Assembly: GCA_002291985.1 (NCBI GenBank)
Contig: DBBB01000092.1
Location: 1-7,263, forward strand
Direction of reading: 5' to 3'
DNA: 7,263 nt
Source of the DNA: Firmicutes bacterium UBA995
GTDB taxonomy: Bacteria; Bacillota; Sulfobacillia; UBA995
The translations under genes were made by a program, and so were the position numbers. The notes beneath the pieces are model-generated. The model saw nothing but the letters and a program-made list of their open reading frames with translations, was not told the DNA's origin and made no database searches. Of the stretch, positions 1 through 5,543 are shown piece after piece. Positions within the stretch are counted from its first letter, which is position 1. Every line of letters starts with the position of its first letter.

Positions 1-134
1 GCCTGGCCGCCCTGCTTGCGAACGGCCTTCACCGGGCAGGAAGTCACGCAGCGGTTGCAGTCCCGGCAGCGCGCCGCGTTGGTCCAGAGTACTTCCCCGC
101 CGGGCTGCCCGGCCGGAGGTCGCTCAGCCGACAA
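1..134 (-). CDS. 4Fe-4S ferredoxin-motif protein, N-terminal fragment; possibly a sensory [FeFe]-hydrogenase-like (HydS) protein
   Basis: This gene is cut by the left window edge, so only about 44 residues are visible. It starts with TTG at 134-132. A purine-rich ribosome site (GAGGGGGG, 149-142) with 7 nt spacing overlaps the hydA stop codon, and the frame is closed by a stop at 164-162. After a Pro/Gly-rich leader, the peptide reads LWTNAARCRDCNRCVTSCP, a C-x2-C-x2-C-x3-C-P motif at C23, C26, C29 and C33, which binds one [4Fe-4S] cluster. Ferredoxin modules of this kind, followed by a hydrogenase-like domain and a PAS domain, open the putative sensory hydrogenases often encoded next to trimeric [FeFe]-hydrogenase operons in Clostridia. 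That identity is inference; a plain ferredoxin or an Fe-S signalling kinase is also possible. The 13-nt gap to hydA indicates co-transcription and probably translational coupling. No ATG is available in this frame. Confidence 0.6.
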   Translation of the reverse strand, partial: MSAERPPAGQPGGEVLWTNAARCRDCNRCVTSCPVKAVRKQGGQ

Positions 135-147
135 CCTGTCGCCCCCC

Positions 148-2190
148 TCATCTCGAAGTCGCTACGGGCGCCTCCTCGGCCCCGATCGCCCCCTCCACGC
201 GGTCGAGGACCATCTCCAGCGTACACTTCTCGTGCAGTTCGTCATCGATCCTGACCGCCGGCCCGCGCTCGCACACTTCGTTGCAGAAGGTGGCGGTTAT
301 GTCCACCAGGTGGCCCCATCCGCGTTCGTTCACGTGGTCGATCAGCCGGTGCAGCAGGTCATGACTGCCCCGGAGATGGCAGTTGGTGCCCACGCACACT
401 TCCACCCGAACCACGCGATGGGAAGGATCGGCCCCCCCGCTGATCTCGACCTCGACCGCACCCGTGCGGCGGCGGGGATGGTAGTGCGTGTGCAGTAGTT
501 CGTGGGCGGCCGGGCTGCCCGGTTCGCCGAGGGTGTCGGCGTACACCCGCTGCAGGTAGGGGTTGTCCTGGCTGTTCCGCATCTGCAGCATGGTGTCGGT
601 CTGGTAGATCGACGCCTGCCGCGCCTCCCGGACCGAAGGAGTCCTGGCCGGGGGCTGGCCGGCCCCGCCCACGCACCCGCCCGGACAGGCCATGACCTCT
701 ACCAGGTCATACTCACGCTTGCCGGCCAACACATCCTCCACGAGCTGTTGCGCCGCTGCCAGACCGTGTACCACGGCAAGGCGCAACTTGTCATCCCCCA
801 ACTCCACCTCAGCTTCCCGCAGCCGCTCCATGCCCCGAACCTTGTGGAAAGCGGGCGGCCGCCCCAGCGGCTTGGCCATTACCTCCGCGGCATAGCGCAG
901 CACCGCTTCGGTGACGCCGCCCGTCGTGCCAAACAGGACCCCGGCGCCGGTCTTGAACCCGTAGGGCAGGTCCATGCGGTCCGGTTCGAGCCCGGCGAAG
1001 TCCAGGCCGCTCTCGGCGATCATCTGTACCAGTTCCGGCACGGTGATGACCGCGTCGACGTCCGGCCGGCCATCGGTAACCATTTCCGACCGCCTCGCCT
1101 CGAACTTCTTGGCCGTGCACGGCATGATGCTGACCATGAAGATCTTCTCCGGCGCCACGCCCATTTCCCGGGGGAGTTCCCGCTTGATCAGCCTTCCCAG
1201 TGCCTGTTGGGGACTGCGGCAGGTGCTCAGGTTGTTCAGGAGTTGCGGGTACCACTGTTCGACCAGCTTCACCCAGGCCGGACAACAGCTCGTGAACAGG
1301 GGCAGGTCCTTTCGCGCCCGGTAGCGGCGGACGAATTCCGTTCCCTCTTCGAGTACGGTGAGGTCGGCGCCGAAACCGGTGTCGTACACGCGATCAAAAC
1401 CCATAGCCCGCAGGGCGGCGACCGTCTGGCCGATGTGGCTCTCCCCGGGAGGAAGGCCGAAAGCCTCGCCCACGCCCACCCGGACGGCCGGGGCCACCTG
1501 GGCCACGACGATCCGCTCCGGATCATGGATGGCCGCCCAGACTTCATTGACCTGGCTGCGGACGGCCAGGGCGCCCGTGGGGCAGACGCTGGCACACTGG
1601 CCGCAGTGCACGCATTCGACCTCACCCAGTCCCTGGCCGAAGGCCGGCGTGACCTGGACCTTGGACCCGCGGTTGGCGAAGTCGAGCACGCCAATCCCCT
1701 GCACTTCGCGGCAAATCCGGACGCAGTCGCCACACAGTACGCACTTGTTCGGGTCGCGAATCAGGGATATGCTGCTCTGATCCAGCGGCAGCCGTTCCTG
1801 CCGCTGGCGAAACCGTATCCGGTCGATTCCCAGGCGTTCGGCAAGGCGCCGCAACTGACAGGAACCGGCCCGGGTGCAGGTGGGGCAACTCATATCGTGG
1901 TTGGCCAGCAGCAGCTCCGCCGTGAGCTTCCTTATGTCGCGCAGCCGGGCGCTGCGGGTAGACACGACCATACCGGGCTCCGGCCTGGTCGTGCAACTGG
2001 TCACGATGCCGCGACCCTCTACCTCGACGATGCATAGCCGGCACGCCCCATACACGCTGAGGTCGCTATGGTAGCAAAACGTGGGCAGATCGATGCCGCC
2101 GGCCCGGATCAGGTCCAGGAGGTTGACATGGTCGCCGATCGGCACCATGCGTCCATCGAGGACTATGGTCCCGTCTGTTGGCTTCATCAC
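148..2190 (-). CDS. hydA: [FeFe]-hydrogenase catalytic (alpha) subunit of a trimeric NAD/ferredoxin-linked hydrogenase
   Basis: This 680-residue cytoplasmic protein interconverts H2 with protons and electrons at the H-cluster. Domains in order: a [2Fe-2S] fold (C39, C50, C53, C66); a His-Cys3 [4Fe-4S] site (H98, C102, C105, C111); a two-cluster ferredoxin (C150/153/156/160 and C193/196/199/203); and the H-cluster domain with L1 TSCCPAW (C303 ligand), L2 MPCTAKKFE (C358) and L3 ACPGGCVGGAGQP (C502, C506). By alignment with clostridial CpI, the proton-path residues C302, E282, S322 and E285 are all present, so it should be active. A small-subunit-like region (about 518-575) follows, then a C-terminal thioredoxin-like [2Fe-2S] domain (C599, C604, C636, C640), as in Thermotoga maritima HydA. 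The GTG at 2190 is favoured by GGAG at 2203-2200 (9 nt); the ATG next to it (2187) would give 12 nt. NADP-reducing hydrogenase subunit HndD is the alternative name. Maturases HydE, HydF and HydG are not in the window. Confidence 0.97.
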   Translation of the reverse strand: MMKPTDGTIVLDGRMVPIGDHVNLLDLIRAGGIDLPTFCYHSDLSVYGACRLCIVEVEGRGIVTSCTTRPEPGMVVSTRSARLRDIRKLTAELLLANHDMSCPTCTRAGSCQLRRLAERLGIDRIRFRQRQERLPLDQSSISLIRDPNKCVLCGDCVRICREVQGIGVLDFANRGSKVQVTPAFGQGLGEVECVHCGQCASVCPTGALAVRSQVNEVWAAIHDPERIVVAQVAPAVRVGVGEAFGLPPGESHIGQTVAALRAMGFDRVYDTGFGADLTVLEEGTEFVRRYRARKDLPLFTSCCPAWVKLVEQWYPQLLNNLSTCRSPQQALGRLIKRELPREMGVAPEKIFMVSIMPCTAKKFEARRSEMVTDGRPDVDAVITVPELVQMIAESGLDFAGLEPDRMDLPYGFKTGAGVLFGTTGGVTEAVLRYAAEVMAKPLGRPPAFHKVRGMERLREAEVELGDDKLRLAVVHGLAAAQQLVEDVLAGKREYDLVEVMACPGGCVGGAGQPPARTPSVREARQASIYQTDTMLQMRNSQDNPYLQRVYADTLGEPGSPAAHELLHTHYHPRRRTGAVEVEISGGADPSHRVVRVEVCVGTNCHLRGSHDLLHRLIDHVNERGWGHLVDITATFCNEVCERGPAVRIDDELHEKCTLEMVLDRVEGAIGAEEAPVATSR

Positions 2191-2234
2191 AGGCTATCTC
2201 TCCCCTCGGTTGGCCGGTACCCCCCCCGGCAGGG

Positions 2235-4124
2235 TCAACGGGCGGCGATGGCCTTGAAGCGGCAGATCGTCGCGCACACGCCGCACTTGGTGCATCGGGC
2301 CACATCGATGCGATGCGGGGCCCGCTTATCGCCCTGGATCGCGCCTACCGGGCATTTCTGAAGACACAGGGTACAGCCCTTGCACAGGTCGGGGTCAATG
2401 GCGAAAGTCTTGAGCGCCTCGCATACTCCCGCCGGGCAGTACAGTCGTTCCACGTGCGCCAGGTACTCGCTGCGGAAGAGGGTCAGGGTGCTGAGCACCG
2501 GGTTGGGCGCGCTCTTGCCCAGACCGCACAAGCTTGCCACTTTCACCGCCCGGGCCGTCTGTTCCAGGAGTTCGATATCCCCCGGCTGAGCCTTGCCTTC
2601 CACGATGTCCTGCAGGATCCACAGCATCTGGCGAGTGCCCTCGCGGCACAGCACGCACTTGCCGCAGGATTCGTGCTGGGTAAACTGCATGAAAAACCGC
2701 GCCACCTCGACGATGCAGGTGGAGTCATCGAGGATGACGATGCCCCCCGACCCCACCATGGCGCCTACCTGCCCCAGCGTCTCGAAGTCGAGCGGCATAT
2801 CCAGGTGCTCGACGCCGAGGCACCCTCCGGACGGACCCCCGATCTGAGCCGCCTTGAACTTCCGTCCATCCGGCACTCCCCCGCCAACCTCGAAGACGAT
2901 CTGGCGCAACGTGGCGCCTAGCGGCACTTCAATCAACCCGGTATTGCGGACCTTGCCGGTAAGGGCAAAGGTCTTGGTGCCCGGACTGCGGGGAGTGCCG
3001 TGTCGGCGGAAAGCGGCCGCGCCCCGCTCGAGGATCCACCTGACCGTGGCGAGCGTTTCGACGTTGTTTACCACGGTGGGTCTGCCGAACAGGCCGCTTT
3101 CGGCGGGAAACGGCGGCTTGGGGCGAGGCATGCCCCGCTCGCCCTCGATGGAGGCCAGCAGCGCGGTCTCCTCGCCACATACGAACGCTCCCGCTCCCTC
3201 GACCACCTCACAGTCGAAGGCGTAGCCCGATCCGAAGAGGTTCTCGCCCAGGATGCCCAGACGGCGGGCGTCGGCCATGGCCTTGCGCATCCGGGTCAGG
3301 GCCAGCGGATACTCGGTGCGAATGTAGAAGTACCCGTAGCCAGCCCCGGAGGCATAGGCGGCGATGATGGCGCCTTCCAGCACGCGATGGGGGTCGCCTT
3401 CCATCAGGCTGCGGTCCATGAACGCCCCGGGGTCTCCCTCGTCCCCGTTGCACACGAGATACTTGGGCGATCCGGCCGCCCGCAGGGTGGCAAGCCACTT
3501 CCGTCCCGTGGGGAATCCCGCTCCTCCTCGCCCCCGCAATCCCGAAGCGGTCAACTCCTCGCACACTTGCTCCGGCTTCATTTCCGTCAGCACTCGCCGC
3601 AGGGCGGCATAGCCGCCCCGGGCGATGTACTCCTCGATGTCCTCCGGCTCGGCATGGCCGCAATCAGCCAGGGCGATACGCGTCTGATTGGCGTAAAAGG
3701 GGATGACCGCGGAACTCCGGTAGGTCGTCCCCGTGCGGGGATCGCGATACAGGAGCCGCTCCACCGGCTGCCCGCCCTTGAGCGTGGTCTCGACGATCTC
3801 GGGCACATCGTCGGCGGTCACCCGGCAGTAGAAGATCTCTTCCCGGGCGCCGCCGTCGCCGGGGATGACCACGAGCGGTCCCATCTGACACAGACCGTGA
3901 CAGCCGGTGCGGCTGATCAGGGGCCGGCAAAGGTCTTCGCCGGAGAGCTTGACCTCCGCCAGTCCGTCGAGCCCTTCCGTGCTGTCCAGAAACCTCTGGT
4001 GGACCAGGCGCGAACCGCTGGCGACGCAGCCGGTGCCGTCGCACACCATCACCCGCCAGGTGGGCCGGGCCAGACGCCGGTCGACCTCTTTTACGATCCG
4101 GTCGAGATTGACCGTTGTCATCAT
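2235..4124 (-). CDS. hydB: NuoF-like flavoprotein (beta) subunit of the trimeric [FeFe]-hydrogenase, FMN/NAD-binding
   Basis: This 629-residue subunit exchanges electrons with NAD(H) through FMN and, in the trimeric hydrogenase family, is the proposed site of bifurcation between NAD(H) and ferredoxin. Visible parts: an N-terminal thioredoxin-like [2Fe-2S] domain (C28, C33, C75, C79); the NuoF core with FMN/NAD motifs GRGGAGFPTGRKW (198-210), NGDEGDPGAFMDR (226-238) and CGEETALLASIEG (316-328); the NuoF-type [4Fe-4S] site SCGKCVLCREGT (C487, C490, C493) with C533; and a C-terminal two-cluster ferredoxin (C581/584/587/591 and C611/614/617/621). H557, C563 and C568 lie at the hinge before that ferredoxin, where a zinc site could sit (inference). 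The ATG at 4124 has AAGGAG at 4138-4133 (8 nt) and overlaps the hydC stop by 4 nt, so translation is coupled. A second ATG follows immediately. The HndC naming scheme is an equivalent label. Confidence 0.96.
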   Translation of the reverse strand: MMTTVNLDRIVKEVDRRLARPTWRVMVCDGTGCVASGSRLVHQRFLDSTEGLDGLAEVKLSGEDLCRPLISRTGCHGLCQMGPLVVIPGDGGAREEIFYCRVTADDVPEIVETTLKGGQPVERLLYRDPRTGTTYRSSAVIPFYANQTRIALADCGHAEPEDIEEYIARGGYAALRRVLTEMKPEQVCEELTASGLRGRGGAGFPTGRKWLATLRAAGSPKYLVCNGDEGDPGAFMDRSLMEGDPHRVLEGAIIAAYASGAGYGYFYIRTEYPLALTRMRKAMADARRLGILGENLFGSGYAFDCEVVEGAGAFVCGEETALLASIEGERGMPRPKPPFPAESGLFGRPTVVNNVETLATVRWILERGAAAFRRHGTPRSPGTKTFALTGKVRNTGLIEVPLGATLRQIVFEVGGGVPDGRKFKAAQIGGPSGGCLGVEHLDMPLDFETLGQVGAMVGSGGIVILDDSTCIVEVARFFMQFTQHESCGKCVLCREGTRQMLWILQDIVEGKAQPGDIELLEQTARAVKVASLCGLGKSAPNPVLSTLTLFRSEYLAHVERLYCPAGVCEALKTFAIDPDLCKGCTLCLQKCPVGAIQGDKRAPHRIDVARCTKCGVCATICRFKAIAAR

Positions 4125-4639
4125 GTTCGTCTCTCCTTCTCAGCGCGGACCATCTCTTCGAGGACCTCGCCCAGTTTCTGGACGCCGAGCTGGCCGTATA
4201 CGCGGTCGGCGACCACCGCTACCGGCGCCAGACCGCACGCGCCGATACACGACACCCGCTCCAGGGTGAAGAGCATGTCCTCGGAAGTGGGTTTTTCCTC
4301 GTCGATTCCCAGCTTGTCGCGAACCAGGTCCAGCAGCGCCTGGCTGTTGTTCACGTGACAGGCAGTGCCGTCACATATGCGGATGATGTACTTGCCCTTG
4401 GGCTGCAAGGAGAAGTGGGCGTAGAAAGTGACCACACCATAAACCCTTGCTCTCGGTATCCCCAGGCTGGTCGCCAGGTAGTTGAGCACCGGTTCCGGCA
4501 GGTACCGGTACTCATCCTGTACCGCCTGCAAGATCGCGATCAGGCGCCGGGGATTCCGGTCGAACCGTTGCAGGATTTCGTTGACCTTGAGGAACTGCCG
4601 AGTTTGCGTCGAACGCGCATCGATACAAGCACATCCCAC
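4121..4639 (-). CDS. hydC: NuoE-like [2Fe-2S] (gamma) subunit of the trimeric [FeFe]-hydrogenase
   Basis: This 172-residue NuoE/24-kDa-type protein relays electrons within the hydrogenase complex. A helical N-terminal half (VNEILQRF, DEYRYLPEPVL, GVVTFYAHF) precedes a thioredoxin-like fold that binds [2Fe-2S] through C89 and C94 (CDGTAC) and C131 and C135 (CIGAC). The length fits the family. I place the start at GTG 4639, because a very strong ribosome site (GGAGGGAGGT, 4656-4647) sits 7 nt upstream. The frame is open to an earlier GTG at 4690, but that would put a repeat-like hairpin inside the coding region and add an unconserved-looking basic leader. The stop overlaps the hydB start as ATGA, typical of coupled translation of equimolar subunits. 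HndA is the equivalent name in NADP-reducing hydrogenases. The identity is secure; the start is likely but not proven. Confidence 0.94.
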   Translation of the reverse strand: MGCACIDARSTQTRQFLKVNEILQRFDRNPRRLIAILQAVQDEYRYLPEPVLNYLATSLGIPRARVYGVVTFYAHFSLQPKGKYIIRICDGTACHVNNSQALLDLVRDKLGIDEEKPTSEDMLFTLERVSCIGACGLAPVAVVADRVYGQLGVQKLGEVLEEMVRAEKERRT

Positions 4640-4646
4640 CCTGTCT

Positions 4647-4656
4647 ACCTCCCTCC
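4647..4656 (-). promoter_or_regulatory. Strong ribosome binding site that decides the hydC start
   Basis: GGAGGGAGGT on the minus strand lies 7 nt before GTG 4639. It is close to a perfect complement of the 16S rRNA tail and is much better than anything before the upstream in-frame GTG at 4690, so it supports the shorter 172-residue HydC. Confidence 0.75.
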
Positions 4657-4667
4657 GAGACTTCCGG

Positions 4668-4696
4668 GCAGGGGCGGGCTGCGAACCCACCCCTAC
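4668..4696 (-). repeat. Intercistronic GC-rich hairpin (REP-like palindrome) between rex and hydC
   Basis: On the minus strand GTAGGGGTGGGTT (4696-4684) pairs with AGCCCGCCCCTGC (4680-4668) around a three-base loop. The stem has 13 consecutive pairs if three G-U wobbles are allowed. On the opposite strand those three positions become A-C mismatches, so the fold is intact only in RNA of the rex-hyd transcript. No U-tract follows, so it is not a standard terminator. It may be a dispersed palindromic element or an mRNA processing/stability element; which of these is inference. Confidence 0.65.
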
Positions 4697-4710
4697 AGTC
4701 GTCCGTGCCT

Positions 4711-4730
4711 TGCAGGAGCCCGCCTCTACA
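4711..4730 (-). repeat. Second, partial copy of the GTAGRGGYGGGYTC repeat, spanning the rex stop codon
   Basis: On the minus strand TGTAGAGGCGGGCTCCTGCA resembles the left arm of the hairpin at 4696-4668 (TGTAGGGGTGGGTTC), differing at three positions in the first 15. The TAG that ends rex (4728-4726) lies inside it. GGCGGGCT of this copy can also pair with AGCCCGCC of the neighbouring hairpin, giving a competing long-range stem. Two related units side by side suggest an inserted repeat unit. Confidence 0.5.
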
Positions 4731-5397
4731 ACCGGCCACCCCCGCCGGGACCTGCCCCCTCGCCTGACAGGTCCGACTGCATCTTCCCCTGCAATTCATA
4801 GCAGATCAGCGACAAGCCGGCGGCCAGATTCTCGTTGCGTACGATCACGTCCGGAGGCGCCACCAGCGCAACGGGAGCGAAGTTCCAGATGGCCATCATG
4901 CCTGACCGGACCATCCGATCCGCCACTTCCTGCGCGGCCGCGGCGGGCACGGTGATGATACCCATACGGATCTTCATCCGGCGAACCATGTCTTCAAATT
5001 CGCCCAGGCAAAGGACGGGAGTGTTCGCGATCCGGCTCCCGATGAGGGCAGGATCGCCGTCAAAAGCCGCCACGATTTTCAGCCCGTATTGCTCGAAACC
5101 GGTGTAGCGCAAGAGCGCCCGTCCCAGGGATCCGGCGCCTACCAGAAAGGCTTCCTTGGCGTTTGCGAGCCCCAGCACTTCCTCGATGCGGGCAACGGTG
5201 GTGGGCACGTGATACCCGACCCGCTGCACTCCCGACACCACGCCTGACAGGTCCTTGCGGACCAAGCTGTCGTCGACCCCGAGCAGGCGCCCCAGATGCT
5301 CGCTGGATACGAACTCCCGTCCGCGTTCGCGCAGGTCGGCCAGGATCTGGTAGTAGCGGGGCAATCGAGCCAACACGGCCGCGCTGACCTTCCGCAT
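4726..5397 (-). CDS. rex: Redox-sensing transcriptional repressor Rex
   Basis: Rex is a dimeric cytoplasmic repressor that binds DNA when NADH is low and lets go when NADH rises. This 223-residue protein has a winged-helix domain (about 5-65; recognition helix around VDDSLVRKDLS, 41-51), then a Rossmann domain with GAGSLG (87-92), the acidic AAFDGDP (110-116) that selects NAD(H), and the family signature WNFAPV (171-176). The length is typical for Rex. The wing after the recognition helix (GVVSGVQRVGYHV) differs from the common YFGEFGKRGVGY form. I chose ATG 5397 because GGAGGGG lies just upstream; the frame stays open to GTG 5433, but that codon falls at the predicted transcription start inside the operator. 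The Gly-rich C-terminal tail ends in a repeat. The position directly before hydCBA, and Rex control of fermentative and hydrogenase genes in other anaerobes, suggest that it represses this operon and itself. Confidence 0.94.
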   Translation of the reverse strand: MRKVSAAVLARLPRYYQILADLRERGREFVSSEHLGRLLGVDDSLVRKDLSGVVSGVQRVGYHVPTTVARIEEVLGLANAKEAFLVGAGSLGRALLRYTGFEQYGLKIVAAFDGDPALIGSRIANTPVLCLGEFEDMVRRMKIRMGIITVPAAAAQEVADRMVRSGMMAIWNFAPVALVAPPDVIVRNENLAAGLSLICYELQGKMQSDLSGEGAGPGGGGRL

Positions 5398-5419
5398 CGT
5401 CGCCCCTCCCGGTGAAATC

Positions 5420-5433
5420 GTGACAGTTGTCAC
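5420..5433. promoter_or_regulatory. Candidate Rex operator (GTGA-N6-TCAC palindrome) at the rex transcription start
   Basis: GTGACAGTTGTCAC is a perfect 6-bp inverted repeat with a 2-bp centre. It contains GTGA-N6-TCAC, the core of the known Rex consensus TTGTGA-N6-TCACAA, although the outermost TT/AA bases are mostly absent. It starts 5 bp after the -10 box and covers the predicted start of transcription, the right place for a repressor. Autoregulation by Rex is the simplest reading; another repressor recognising TGACA-N2-TGTCA cannot be excluded. Confidence 0.55.
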
Positions 5434-5438
5434 TTTTC

Positions 5439-5467
5439 ATTTTAGTCACCGCTCGCTCCCGTGTCAA
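5439..5467 (-). promoter_or_regulatory. Sigma-70/SigA-type promoter of rex (and probably of hydCBA)
   Basis: On the minus strand TTGACA (5467-5462) and TAAAAT (5444-5439) are separated by exactly 17 bp. The -35 box matches consensus fully and the -10 box at five of six positions. Transcription would start near 5433-5431, about 35 nt before the rex ATG. No comparable promoter is visible before hydC, hydB or hydA, so the cluster is probably one transcript. Confidence 0.8.
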
Positions 5468-5472
5468 TGGGT

Positions 5473-5518
5473 GGCGCCTTCGGTGTGAACGGACAGCGAT
5501 GTGGGCACCTACGGTGTG
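5473..5518. repeat. Imperfect direct repeat upstream of the rex promoter
   Basis: GGCGCCTTCGGTGTG (5473-5487) and GGCACCTACGGTGTG (5504-5518) agree at 13 of 15 positions and start 31 bp apart, about three helical turns. They lie just upstream of the -35 box, centred roughly 48 and 79 bp before the predicted start, where activators often bind. The function is inferred from position only. Confidence 0.4.
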
Positions 5519-5543
5519 GCGCCGTCGGCCGCCCCGCGACCGC

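Noticed and set aside
44..226. A 60-codon minus-strand frame with an ATG near 152 overlapping the hydA end
   Set aside because: It is Arg/Gly-rich without a motif; the neighbouring frame started by TTG 134 carries a perfect ferredoxin motif and a ribosome site.
502..2037. A 511-codon open frame on the plus strand opposite hydA
   Set aside because: It mirrors hydA codons in a GC-rich genome, has no recognisable domain and no ribosome site, whereas the minus strand encodes a complete hydrogenase with every cofactor ligand.
3000..4358. A 452-codon open frame on the plus strand opposite hydB and hydC
   Set aside because: It crosses the hydB/hydC junction with no domain resemblance; this is an antisense shadow caused by strong codon bias.
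4640..4690. N-terminal extension of HydC to GTG 4690
   Set aside because: It would place half of a repeat-like hairpin in the coding sequence and lacks a good ribosome site, while GTG 4639 has a near-perfect one.
4668..4696. Rho-independent terminator after rex
   Set aside because: The stem is strong but is followed by CCGGAAG with no U-run on the transcript strand, and hydC has no promoter of its own in the gap.
5434..5543. Terminator between the permease and rex using the two GGCGCC palindromes
   Set aside because: The two copies would enclose a loop of about 40 nt and are not followed by a T-run; they are better explained as part of the direct repeat.
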